DNA from: Terracoccus sp. 273MFTsu3.1
Lineage (GTDB): Bacteria; Actinomycetota; Actinomycetes; Actinomycetales; Dermatophilaceae
Length of the DNA stretch: 64,000 nucleotides
Direction: 5' to 3'
Assembly (NCBI RefSeq): GCF_000383675.1
Contig: NZ_KB911826.1
Location: 1-64,000 of the forward strand
Shown: positions 49,028-58,527 of the stretch, piece after piece
How the letters are laid out: each line of letters starts with the position of its first letter
Numbering within the stretch: the first letter of the stretch is position 1
Made by a program: the position numbers and the translations under genes
Notes under the pieces: model-generated
What the model saw: the letters and a program-made list of their open reading frames with translations, nothing else
Told to the model about the DNA's origin: nothing
The model's database searches: none

Positions 49028-49783
49028 ATGACGCCTGCCTGCGCGGCACTCCCGGGCACGGTCCCGGCGATCCTCGCGCCCACGGCATACGCCCTGCCGA
49101 CGTGGCGCTCGGCGCTCGACGCCATCTGGTCGGCCCTGGCCGACGCGGGCGCCGAGGGCGGTGGCCTGACCCGCACCTCCCCGGGCTCTCCGGGCACAGC
49201 CGGCTGGCGGCGGCACCCGGAGCGCGACGCCGACGAGCAGGCCCGCATCGCGGCCCTCGTCGAGCTCGCCCAGGGCGGCGACAAGGAGGCCTTCGCGCAG
49301 CTCTACGACGTCTACGTCGACACGGTCTTCCGCTACGTCCTCGTCCGGGTCGCCAACCGTGCGCTCGCCGAGGACCTCACGTCCGAGACCTTCCTCCGGG
49401 CGATGCGCCGGATCGACTCGTTCACGTGGCAGGGCAAGGACATCGCGGCGTGGTTCGTCACCATCGCGCGCAACCTCATCGCCGACCACGTGAAGTCGGC
49501 GAAGTTCCGCTTCGAGGTGGCGACCGCCGACATGCGTGACGCCGACGAGCGGGTCGACGCCCCCGACACCGAGGTGCTGACGCGGCTGCGCGACGAGCGC
49601 CTCGTCTCGGCGATCAAGGAGCTCGGTTCCGACCAGGCCGAGTGCATCACCCTCCGCTTCCTCCAGGGTCTCAGCCTCGCCGACACCGCGAAGGTCCTCG
49701 ACAAGTCCGAGGGAGCCGTCAAGCAGCTCCAGCTACGGGCGACCCGGGCCCTGCGCAAGGCCCTCGAAGGAGTCGAGCTGTGA
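49028..49783 (+). CDS. ECF sigma factor, BldN-like
   Basis: A 251-residue sigma factor if started at ATG 49028, with ATG 48953 as an alternative. Region 2 (about 83-155) contains EAFAQLYDVYVDTVFRYV, AEDLTSETFLRAMRRI and FTWQGKDIAAWFVTIARNL; region 4 (about 190-245) contains ECITLRFLQGLSLADTA. These blocks and the N-terminal PTAYALP motif closely resemble, from memory, Streptomyces BldN, which is made as a pro-protein. A membrane protein of the RsbN type is encoded downstream and is the likely anti-sigma factor. Any processing of the N-terminus is inference. Confidence 0.87.
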   Translation: MTPACAALPGTVPAILAPTAYALPTWRSALDAIWSALADAGAEGGGLTRTSPGSPGTAGWRRHPERDADEQARIAALVELAQGGDKEAFAQLYDVYVDTVFRYVLVRVANRALAEDLTSETFLRAMRRIDSFTWQGKDIAAWFVTIARNLIADHVKSAKFRFEVATADMRDADERVDAPDTEVLTRLRDERLVSAIKELGSDQAECITLRFLQGLSLADTAKVLDKSEGAVKQLQLRATRALRKALEGVEL

Positions 49784-50145
49784 TGCGCGTAACCCCACCG
49801 GCACCCTCGTCGTTCTCATGGCGTAGGGACGGTGCGTGTGGGCCCGGACCGACACTCGGCGCGCTGACCGGCGCGACCGTGGAACGTGTGAACGCAGGCG
49901 GCGGGGTGGCAGCGATGGCGGTGCTCCGGCCCCTGACGAACGACCCGCACCACCCACCCCTCGCCGCACCACGTGTCGTATGCCGTGCCGTGCCGTCCCA
50001 GCCGGGGCCGCCGGGTCGGGCGAGGGCGTCCGACCCGCCCTGACGGGACGACCGACGAGCAGGACCAGCACGACCAGACCAGCGAGCACGACCAGCCAGC
50101 ACACCAGCACGACGGACCCACGGACTCGAGAGACGGAGGAGGGAC
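49784..50145 (+). other. 362-base leader between sigma and anti-sigma genes
   Basis: No convincing gene. A short open frame starting at ATG 49783 would give 86 residues but its third-position GC is too low for this genome. The gap contains a possible BldN-type promoter at its left end (49788-49816), one GTATGCC word near 49978, a C-rich run with repeated ACGACCAG/CACCAGCACGAC elements (about 50057-50115), and a good ribosome-binding site GGAGGAGGGAC before the anti-sigma start. Confidence 0.6.
49788..49816 (+). promoter_or_regulatory. Candidate BldN-type ECF promoter
   Basis: CGTAAC (49788-49793) and CGTTCT (49811-49816) are separated by 17 bases. As I recall, the Streptomyces BldN promoter is CGTAAC and CGTTGA with about 16 bases between. 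It lies just after the sigma gene and would drive the anti-sigma gene through a roughly 320-base leader. Spacing and the last two bases are off, so this is tentative. Confidence 0.35.
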
Positions 50146-51453
50146 ATGGACATCGGGGCGAACGCCGACGGCGAGCTCCTCCAGCGCGCCCTCGAGGGCG
50201 AGCAGGTCTCCGAGCCCGGCATCCTCGAGCTCGTGGCGGTGCTGCACGCCGTGCAGGCCGTAGACCAGGCCGGCCTGGCGCCGCGGGCCGAGTTCGTCTC
50301 CGACCTGCGCGCCCGTCTGCTCGCCGACGACGCCACCGCGGTCACTCCGCTCCTCCCCCTCGCGCCCCCGGACCCGGACGACGGCGACGAGGGCGGACCC
50401 GCCGGGGCCGATGCCCTCGGTGACGGTCCGCGCGACGGTGGCACCGTGTCGATCCTGCGCGTCGCGGCGCGACCGCTGAAGTTCATCGCGACCGCGGCCG
50501 CCAGCATCCTCGTCATCGGCGGCGCCCTCGGCTTCGCGTCCCGCTCGGCCGTGCCCGGCGACGCCCTCTACGGCGTCAAGCAGCTGCTCGACCGGGCCGC
50601 AGTCCAGCTGGCGGGCTCCCGCTACGACGAGGGCCTGACCTACCTCGCCCAGGCGCAGGAGCACATCGCCGACGCCCGCGACCTCATCGACGGCGGCTCG
50701 CCGTCGACCCACGATCTCGACACGGCCTACGACGCCGCGACGGACGCGACCGGGCGCGCCCAGACCATCCTCATGGAGGTCTACCGCACCGAGCACCGCG
50801 CTGAGGCGTTGACCGAGCTGGCCGACTTCTACACCCGCGCCATCCCGCAGGTCGACGCGATGCGACCCCGGGTGCCCGCCGACTCGCTCGCGTCCTGGCA
50901 GCGTCTGCGCGACCTCCTCGGCGCGGGCCAGGTGGCCACCCTGAGGGAGCTGGCCGCCTGCGGTGTCTGCGGCGACCGGGCCACCCAGGCCCGGCAGACA
51001 CTGGCACGACTGCCCGGTGCGGTCCGGCCCAGCAGCCCGGTGAGCGGCACGTCCGCCCCGGGCCCCGCGGCGTCCCGACCCGGGGCCACGACGACCCCAC
51101 GGCCCACCGGTTCGGCACCGCGGCCCCCGGTGGTCTCGGTGACCGTCCCGGGCGGCGTGCCGGTGCCCGGTGTCTCCGTGCCCGGCGTCACCGTCACCGG
51201 CCGCGTCACCCTGCCCGGCGGCACGATCAACCTGCCCGGCGTCGGGGTGACGAGCTCGTCCGTGGGCGTCGGTGGCGGCGGCGTCACGCTCCCCGGTGCC
51301 ACGGTCAGCCTGCCGGGGGTGGGCGTCACCTCCTCGACGATCGGGGTCGGCGGCGGCGGCGTCACGCTTCCCGGCGTGACGGTCTCGCTGCCGTCGGTGC
51401 CCATCGGCGTCCCCACGGTCCCGTTGCCGCTGCCGACCAAGGTCCTGCCCTGA
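50146..51453 (+). CDS. RsbN-type membrane anti-sigma factor, DUF5667 domain, repeat tail
   Basis: A 435-residue single-pass protein. Residues 1-60 (ELLQRALEGEQVSEPGILELVAVLHAVQ..DLRARLL) are the cytosolic part expected to bind the sigma factor; a hydrophobic segment spans about 112-131; residues 135-240 (SAVPGDALYGVKQLLDRAAVQLAGSRYDEG..) are a DUF5667 region outside. The tail is Pro/Ser-rich then Gly/Val-rich, with two similar 27-residue repeats (LPGVGVTSSSVGVGGGGVTL and LPGVGVTSSTIGVGGGGVTL). ATG 50146 has a strong ribosome site. Anti-sigma role is inferred from position and layout. Confidence 0.8.
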   Translation: MDIGANADGELLQRALEGEQVSEPGILELVAVLHAVQAVDQAGLAPRAEFVSDLRARLLADDATAVTPLLPLAPPDPDDGDEGGPAGADALGDGPRDGGTVSILRVAARPLKFIATAAASILVIGGALGFASRSAVPGDALYGVKQLLDRAAVQLAGSRYDEGLTYLAQAQEHIADARDLIDGGSPSTHDLDTAYDAATDATGRAQTILMEVYRTEHRAEALTELADFYTRAIPQVDAMRPRVPADSLASWQRLRDLLGAGQVATLRELAACGVCGDRATQARQTLARLPGAVRPSSPVSGTSAPGPAASRPGATTTPRPTGSAPRPPVVSVTVPGGVPVPGVSVPGVTVTGRVTLPGGTINLPGVGVTSSSVGVGGGGVTLPGATVSLPGVGVTSSTIGVGGGGVTLPGVTVSLPSVPIGVPTVPLPLPTKVLP

Positions 51454-51482
51454 CCTGAACCCGTCCGGGTCGCTGCGCGTTT

Positions 51483-51507
51483 CCGCCGTGACCGGCGGTC
51501 ACGGCGG
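51483..51507. terminator. Hairpin between convergent anti-sigma and acyltransferase genes
   Basis: CCGCCGTGACC (51483-51493) and GGTCACGGCGG (51497-51507) form a perfect 11-bp stem with a 3-base loop. It lies between the stops at 51453 and 51515 and can serve both strands. No T-run. Confidence 0.7.
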
Positions 51508-51514
51508 GCACCGG

Positions 51515-53406
<1,892 letters not shown>

Positions 53407-53410
<4 letters not shown>

Positions 53411-54453
53411 GGCTGGATCCTGTCGAAGACGCGGGAGAGGGCTGCGGCGGTGCCGCCGGCAGCGTCGCTGACGACCTCGCCGACACCTTCGACGCCGGGC
53501 ACGGCGGGCCGCAGGTGACGCGCGTAGTCCTCGAAGGCCTCTCGCGTGGTGAAGTGCGGCTCGAACTCGAGGACGGAGCGCATCCGGGTCGTGTCGAGAC
53601 CGCGGCCGAAGGCGAGGAAGGTCAGCTGGTCGGAGGAGAAGTCGGCGAAGCCGCTGCGCTTGACGATGTTGCCGATGAGACCGGCGGCCGAGAGCGGCAC
53701 CGGGACGACCGGGCGCCGAGCGATGGCGGTGCACTGCGTCACGGTGAGGAATCCGTCGCCGGCGACGTTGACGATCCCGGCGGGGGGCCCTGTGGTCGCG
53801 AGGATCATGGCTGCCGTGGCGTCGTCCTCGTGGATGAACTGGAAACGGGCGTCGTAGCCGAGCGGGATCGGCACGAGTGGCAGCGAGAAGTAGTCGGTGA
53901 TGGCCGTGTGGATGCTCGGTCCCACGACGTTGGCCAGGCGCAGCATCGTGATCTCGACGTCGGGCCGGCGCCGCGAGAAGCCCCGGACGTAGCCCTCGAC
54001 CTCGACGGAGTCCTTGCCGAAGCCGGTGCGCGGCAGGGTCTTGGGGTTCATGTCCTCGCTGAACATCGCCGGGTCGCGGGGCGAGGAGCCGTAGACGGCA
54101 GCGGAGGACTTCACGACGAGCCGCGAGACCGACTCGGACTTCTGGCACGCAGCGAGCAGCTGCATCGTGCCGATGACGTTGATCTCCTTCTGGGTCACCC
54201 GGCCGCCGGAGTCCTTGGGCGTCGCGATGACGTTCATGTGCACGACCGTGTCGACCTCGGCCTGCGCCATGATGCGCCCGATCATGGGGTTGCGGATGTC
54301 GGCGCGCACGAACTCGGCACGGCCGATGGAGTGCTTCGGTGGCACGACGTCGACGCCGAGGATGCGCTCGATCGACGGATCCGTCGAGAGCCTGCGGGCG
54401 TAGAGGCCACCGAGGTAGCGGGACACCCCCGTGACCAGGACGACCTTGGCCAT
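53407..54453 (-). CDS. NAD-dependent epimerase/dehydratase (GalE2-like SDR)
   Basis: A 348-residue extended short-chain dehydrogenase. NAD motif VLVTGVSRYLGGLYARRL is slightly unusual (TGVSRYLG in place of TGGAGFIG); VVKSSAAVYGSSPRDP stands where the catalytic Ser/Tyr region lies, but the usual YxxxK is replaced around GFGKDSVEVEGYVRG, so sugar epimerase activity is doubtful. The order epimerase-acyltransferase after an HTH gene and bS22 matches mycobacterial Rv0500A-Rv0502. ATG 54453 has CAGGAGG upstream. Confidence 0.87.
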
Positions 54454-54677
54454 CGGATCCTCCTGTCGTCGGTCGGTGCGGACGTCGTGCACGGGCGCTG
54501 CTCGAGCGAACTCGAGGGTGGCGCGGGCTGCGGAGGAGTTCTCGCTCCCCCGCCCTCGCAGCCTACCGAGACCCTGCTCGATCCGTACCCGGGCGCGGCC
54601 CCGGATGGTCCGATGTGTCGAGGCTCTCCATGGGCGTTCGTCGAGGCTCGGTGTCCGACCGACCCCGGGAACGCGAA

Positions 54678-54702
54678 CGACCCCCACCGGAGGTGAGGGT
54701 CG
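54678..54702. terminator. Hairpin downstream of bS22
   Basis: CGACCCCCACC and GGTGAGGGTCG form an 11-pair stem with one mismatch and a 3-base loop. It lies 45 bases past the bS22 stop and before the epimerase gene's promoter region. Confidence 0.55.
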
Positions 54703-54746
54703 AGAGCGTGCGGGGCGATGCCGCCGGTCTACCTGAGCTGGTCAGG

Positions 54747-54845
54747 TCACTTCTTGTTGCGACGCTGGTGGCGCGTCTTGCGCAGCAGCTTGCGGTGCTT
54801 CTTCTTCGCCATCCGCTTGCGGCGCTTCTTGATGACAGAACCCAT
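54747..54845 (-). CDS. Small ribosomal protein bS22 / AURKAIP1-COX24 domain protein
   Basis: A 32-residue, very basic protein, MGSVIKKRRKRMAKKKHRKL followed by LRKTRHQRRNKK. This sequence is almost invariant across Actinomycetota and corresponds to the AURKAIP1/COX24 domain; in mycobacterial ribosomes it has been seen as an extra small-subunit protein (bS22). ATG 54845, stop TGA 54747. A GC hairpin (ACCCCTC-GGA-GAGGGGT, 54903-54919) lies in its upstream region. Too short for routine gene calling, but sequence and neighbours make it certain. Confidence 0.95.
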   Translation of the reverse strand: MGSVIKKRRKRMAKKKHRKLLRKTRHQRRNKK

Positions 54846-55010
54846 GTTTGTCCTTGTCGTGAGACGTGTCCTCGAACTGAGCTGGTGCCGACCTGCGTCG
54901 ACACCCCTCGGAGAGGGGTAGGTCGAACTTCACGAGCCGAACAGGCTCACAGGGTAGCGCGTGCGGGCTCCCTACCCCAAAAGCATCAACGAGCCCACCT
55001 GCGCCGACGC

Positions 55011-55051
55011 CGAGGGGGCGGCCGGACCGGGTGGTCGCGGCCGCCCCCTCG
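55011..55051. terminator. Strong hairpin after the HTH gene
   Basis: CGAGGGGGCGGCC (55011-55023) and GGCCGCCCCCTCG (55039-55051) form a perfect 13-bp stem with a 15-base loop, 21 bases past the HTH stop. It separates that gene from bS22. Confidence 0.75.
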
Positions 55052-55071
55052 GGTGCGTGGTGACGCTGCTG

Positions 55072-55272
55072 TCACGCGGTGTCGATGTAGGACGTCTGGA
55101 GGTACTTGTGCACCGCATCCTCCGGAACCCGGAAGGAGCGGCCGACGCGTACGGCCGGAAGGTCTCCGCCGTGGACGAGCCGGTAGACGGTCATCTTCGA
55201 CACGCGCATGATCGAGGCGACCTCGGCGACGGTCAGAAACCGCACCTCGGCGAGCTGGCGCTCATTCGACAT
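55072..55272 (-). CDS. Excisionase-family helix-turn-helix protein
   Basis: A 66-residue DNA-binding protein: FLTVAEVASIMRVSKMTVYRLVHGGDLPAVRVGRSFRVPEDAVHKYL is a complete MerR-like/excisionase winged HTH and nothing else. It is the counterpart of mycobacterial Rv0500A and a distant relative of BldC. Targets unknown. ATG 55272. The 184 bases before it carry a TAATGT hexamer near 55360 (minus strand) as a possible -10. It is transcribed towards bS22 but a strong hairpin intervenes. Confidence 0.9.
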   Translation of the reverse strand: MSNERQLAEVRFLTVAEVASIMRVSKMTVYRLVHGGDLPAVRVGRSFRVPEDAVHKYLQTSYIDTA

Positions 55273-55456
55273 GTGTTACCCCGATCTTCGGTGGGTTTGC
55301 ACCCGCGCGTCGACGGCTTCCCCTCCGGCGAAACTGCACGCAGGTGCAAGAAGCAACATTAGGGGCAGATGTGACTGGAGGGGAAGCGAACGAGAGAACG
55401 AATCGATCACGCGCAACTCGACACGCCGGTGGGATCACTGTGGATCTCCCGGCTCG

Positions 55457-56773
55457 TCATGGCTCCAGGCGATGGAGGTCGCGCGGGAAGAGGGTCACCT
55501 CGCGGATGTTCTCGGCACCTGTCAGCCGCCCGACCCACCTTTCCAGACCGATGGCGAACCCGCCATGCGGAGGCATGCCGTGGGCGAAGGCGTCGAGGTA
55601 GCCGGCGAGGACCGCGGGGTCGGTCCCCGTGCGAGCCATCGCCGCTGCGTAGTCCGAGGGTCGGTGCAGGCGCTGCCCTCCGGTCGTCAGCTCGAGCCCG
55701 CGGAAGAGCAGGTCGAAGCTGTTGCTCCACCGCTCGTCGCCCGGCTGCGGGTGCGTGTAGAACGGCCGCTTGCCCATCGGATAGCCCTCCACCGCAAGGA
55801 AGTCCGAGCCGTATGCCGTCTTCGCCCACTCGCTGAGCGCGCGTTCGTGCGCGGGGCTGAGGTCGGGCTCGTCCGGGTCCGCGCCGACCTTCGCGAGGGC
55901 GTCGCTGAAGTGGATGACGGGGAACTGCTCCGGCACTTGCGGCAGCTCGACGCCCAGGAGCGCAGCGGCGTCGGCGGCATACTCCCGAATGCCCTCGACC
56001 ATGCCCGCGATCGCCTCGCGCAGGACGGCGAGCACGTCGTGGTGGTCACGGATGAAGCCGAGCTCGGCGTCGAGCGAGGTGTACTGCGCGAGGTGGCGCA
56101 CCGTGTCGTGCGGCTCGGCCCGGAAGACCGGGCCGACCTCGAAGACCCGCTCGAAGACCCCGACGAGCATCTGCTTGTAGAGCTGCGGGCTCTGCGCGAG
56201 GTAGCCCGTGCGTCCGAAGTAGTCGACCGTGAAGACGTTGGCGCCCGACTCGGTGGCCGTGCCGACGAGCTTCGGGGTGGCGATCTCGGTGAACTCGAGG
56301 CCGCCGAGCGCCGCCCGGAAGCCGCGCATCGACGCGCTCGCGAGCTGCCAGGCAGCCCGGTGGCGCGGATGGCGCAGGGTCACCGCCGCGTGGTCGAGGT
56401 GGGTGGGCAGCCCGGCGCCGAAGGTCGGGCGCCACAGCTCGGTCGGCGGGGCGACCGCCGGCTCGGTGAGCGCGGTGACCGCGGGTTCGACGACCTCGGC
56501 ACCGCCGGGGGCCGACGCGTTGGCCGACACGGTGCCGGTCACCTCGACGACGGTCTCCTCGGGCAGACCCGAGAGCTGGTCGACGGTCTCGCGGTCCTTG
56601 ACGACGACCTGGGCCAGGCCCGAACGGTCGCGTAGCACGAGGAACGTGACGCTCGCGAGGACGCGGCGCCGGTGGATCCAGCCGGCGAGGGTGACCCGCT
56701 CGCCGGGCTCGACGGACGCGAGGTCCCGCGCGAGCACGCGCGGAGCAAGGGTCGTGGGTTGGGTCGGTTGCAT
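55457..56773 (-). CDS. aspS: Archaeal-type aspartyl-tRNA synthetase (aspartate-tRNA(Asn/Asp) ligase)
   Basis: A 438-residue class II synthetase without the large insertion of the bacterial AspRS. It has an OB-fold anticodon domain (VTLAGWIHRRRVLASVTFLVLRDRSG), motif 2 FEVGPVFRAEPHDTVRHL, the flipping-loop region IATPKLVGTATESGANVF and motif 3 GFAIGLERWVGRLTG. This AspRS2 type is generally non-discriminating or serves Asn-tRNA formation with GatCAB. ATG 56773 is preceded by GGAGG at 8 bases. The leader looks like a translational T-box (see 56774-56914). A bacterial-type AspRS is expected elsewhere in the genome. Confidence 0.9.
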   Translation of the reverse strand: MQPTQPTTLAPRVLARDLASVEPGERVTLAGWIHRRRVLASVTFLVLRDRSGLAQVVVKDRETVDQLSGLPEETVVEVTGTVSANASAPGGAEVVEPAVTALTEPAVAPPTELWRPTFGAGLPTHLDHAAVTLRHPRHRAAWQLASASMRGFRAALGGLEFTEIATPKLVGTATESGANVFTVDYFGRTGYLAQSPQLYKQMLVGVFERVFEVGPVFRAEPHDTVRHLAQYTSLDAELGFIRDHHDVLAVLREAIAGMVEGIREYAADAAALLGVELPQVPEQFPVIHFSDALAKVGADPDEPDLSPAHERALSEWAKTAYGSDFLAVEGYPMGKRPFYTHPQPGDERWSNSFDLLFRGLELTTGGQRLHRPSDYAAAMARTGTDPAVLAGYLDAFAHGMPPHGGFAIGLERWVGRLTGAENIREVTLFPRDLHRLEP

Positions 56774-56914
56774 TCCGTTCACCTCCAGAGGGTTGGTGCC
56801 CCGGAGGTGTGGGCGATGGGGAATGTCGCTGTGCCACCACACCTTCGCCGCCGCGGATCGCGGTCGGCCTCTGGTTGTGCTCGGCTCAGGATCGTCAGGC
56901 CCGTCGTCGCCGTG
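56774..56914 (-). promoter_or_regulatory. Candidate T-box riboswitch leader, translational, before aspS
   Basis: Minus-strand leader. Helix A1: AGGTGTGG (56844-56837) pairs with CCACACCT (56812-56805). A 7-base bulge TGGCACA (56836-56830) follows, then helix A2 GCGA/TCGC closing a 9-base loop. This is the T-box antiterminator plan, with bulge UGGNACC in one mismatch; the fourth base C suits the G73 of tRNA-Asp and tRNA-Asn. The 3' strand can instead pair CACCTCC (56809-56803) with the Shine-Dalgarno GGAGGTG (56786-56780), hiding it. A CCGCG-ATC-CGCGG hairpin (56863-56851) precedes as a stem III. Stem I and the specifier are not resolved, though GAC triplets occur. Confidence 0.6.
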
Positions 56915-56919
56915 CGCCA

Positions 56920-56949
56920 AGGTTAGGCGCAACACGCACGCCCAGCCAA
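56920..56949 (-). promoter_or_regulatory. aspS promoter candidate
   Basis: On the minus strand TTGGCT (56949-56944) and TAACCT (56925-56920) are separated by 18 bases. Transcription would begin near 56913, giving a leader of about 140 bases that just contains the T-box-like structure. Confidence 0.5.
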
Positions 56950-57013
56950 CCCGGTTACCAGGCGGCGGCGCCGGCGAGCGGGACCTAAACCACCACGCGG
57001 AGGCGCCGGCGTC

Positions 57014-57274
57014 GCCTGGACGCAGCGCAGGGAGCGAGGAACGAGCGAGCGAAGCGGAGGAAGGCGACGCCACCGGGCGCCGCCGCCCGCGCCGGAACGG
57101 AGTGAGGCGCAGAGGACCCAGAGCCGCGGCGCCGACGGTGCCTGGACGCAGCGCAGCGAGCGAGGAACGAGCGAGCGGAGCGGAGGAAGGCGACGCCTGA
57201 CGGGCGCCGCGGCACGCGCCGCAGCGAAGCGAGGCGCCGACAGCAGGGCACGCGCCGCAGCGAAGCGAGGCGCC
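57014..57274. repeat. Direct repeats (58 bp twice, 28 bp twice) in the aspS-acuC gap
   Basis: A 58-bp unit occurs at 57014-57071 and 57140-57197 with two mismatches; its centre is GCGAGGAACGAGCGAGCG. A 28-bp unit occurs identically at 57211-57238 and 57247-57274 and contains CGCAGCGAAGCGAGGCGCC. The region 56950-57280 holds no gene. Similar GAGCGAGGAACGAGCGAGCG stretches are widespread in actinobacterial intergenic DNA. Confidence 0.9.
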
Positions 57275-57280
57275 AATAAC

Positions 57281-58477
57281 TCAGTCGAAGTGGACGTCGA
57301 GCCCGTGCAGCGGGAAGACGGCCGTGCGGGTGGCCATGACGGCGCGGTCGACCTCGCTCGCAGGGTCGTAGCCCATCTCCCACGAGCGCCACCAGAGCGG
57401 CCCGTCCTCAGCGGTCAGGTCGCCCATCCGTCGCGGACCCGGACGGCCGAAGATCTGCTCGACGTGGGCGCGCCAGTCCTCGGGGACCGCGGTGCTCGTC
57501 GGGATCGGGGCGTGGGCTGCGATGGCGGTCAGGTGCGTCCACGTGCGGGGCACGACACCGATGACCTCGTAGCCGCCACCGCCGAGGGCCACCCAGCGGC
57601 CCTCGCACACCTCGTGCGAGAGCCGGTGGAGCGCGTCGGCCGCCGCCCGCTGGGCGTCGACCGTGACGGCGAAGTGCGCGAGGGGGTCCTCCGCGTGGGT
57701 GTCGCAGCCGTGCTGGGTGACGAGCACGTCGGGTTTGAAGGCACGGATGAGCGGCATGGCGACGGCGTGCAGGGCGCGCAGCCAGCCGGCGTCGCTGAGG
57801 CCGGGCGGCAGCGCGACGTTGACGGCGGTGCCCTCGGCGTCGGGGCCGCCGACGTCGCTCGGCCATCCGGTGCCCGGGAAGAGAGCTCGGCCGGTCTCGT
57901 GGACCGAGATCGTCAGCACCCTGGGGTCGTCCCAGAAGATCCGCTCGACGCCGTCGCCGTGGTGCACGTCGACGTCGACGTAGGCGACGCGTTCGGCGCC
58001 GTGGTCGAGGAGCCACTGGATGCCGACGGCGATGTCGTTGTAGACGCAGAAGCCGCTCGCCTTGCCCCGCATCGCGTGGTGCAGGCCGCCGGTGAAGTTC
58101 ACGGCGTGCTCGGCCTCGCCCTCCCAGACGGCGCGACAGCTGTCGACCGTCCCCGACACGACCCGGGCGCTGGCATCGTGCATGTCGACGAAGGCCGGGT
58201 CGTCCTCGGTGCCGAGGCCGTAGGCCTCGTCGGCGGCAGAGGGATCGGTCGACGCGGCCTTGACCGCGGCGACGTAGTCGTCGTCGTGGACGGTGGCCAG
58301 CAGCTCGTCGGTGGCCACCTCGGCACCGACCACCTCGACGCCGTCGACGTCGAAGACCCCGAGGGCGTCGCAGAGCCGGGCCGTGAGGTCCAGGCGAGCG
58401 GGCGCCATCGGGTGCGTGGGGCCGAAGTCGTACCTCGTGAAGGAGGCGTCCCAGACGACCCGGGCCTGAGTTGGCAT
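57281..58477 (-). CDS. acuC: AcuC-type class I deacetylase
   Basis: A 398-residue arginase/deacetylase-fold enzyme of the AcuC group, which removes acetyl groups from lysine, classically from acetyl-CoA synthetase. The zinc/active-site motifs are NFTGGLHHAMRGKASGFCVYND, AYVDVDVHHGDGVERIFWDD and VTQHGCDTHAEDPLAH, with GGGGYEVIGVVPRTW late. ATG 58477 (MPTQARVVWDAS). It is divergent from the TrkA/RCK gene with 50 bases between. No acuA or acs lies in the window. Confidence 0.93.
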   Translation of the reverse strand: MPTQARVVWDASFTRYDFGPTHPMAPARLDLTARLCDALGVFDVDGVEVVGAEVATDELLATVHDDDYVAAVKAASTDPSAADEAYGLGTEDDPAFVDMHDASARVVSGTVDSCRAVWEGEAEHAVNFTGGLHHAMRGKASGFCVYNDIAVGIQWLLDHGAERVAYVDVDVHHGDGVERIFWDDPRVLTISVHETGRALFPGTGWPSDVGGPDAEGTAVNVALPPGLSDAGWLRALHAVAMPLIRAFKPDVLVTQHGCDTHAEDPLAHFAVTVDAQRAAADALHRLSHEVCEGRWVALGGGGYEVIGVVPRTWTHLTAIAAHAPIPTSTAVPEDWRAHVEQIFGRPGPRRMGDLTAEDGPLWWRSWEMGYDPASEVDRAVMATRTAVFPLHGLDVHFD

Positions 58478-58527
58478 GATTGAGACGCTATCGCGGAAAC
58501 GCGCCACGGACGACGGAGGTAACACCC

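Noticed and set aside
49783-50043. Small gene starting in the sigma stop (TGATG), 86 codons
   Set aside because: Overlap is attractive but third-position GC is low for this genome and no protein features are visible; treated as leader.
56873-56892. Fourth Rex site near the aspS leader (TTGTGCTCGG half)
   Set aside because: Only one half-site is present; the other half does not match.
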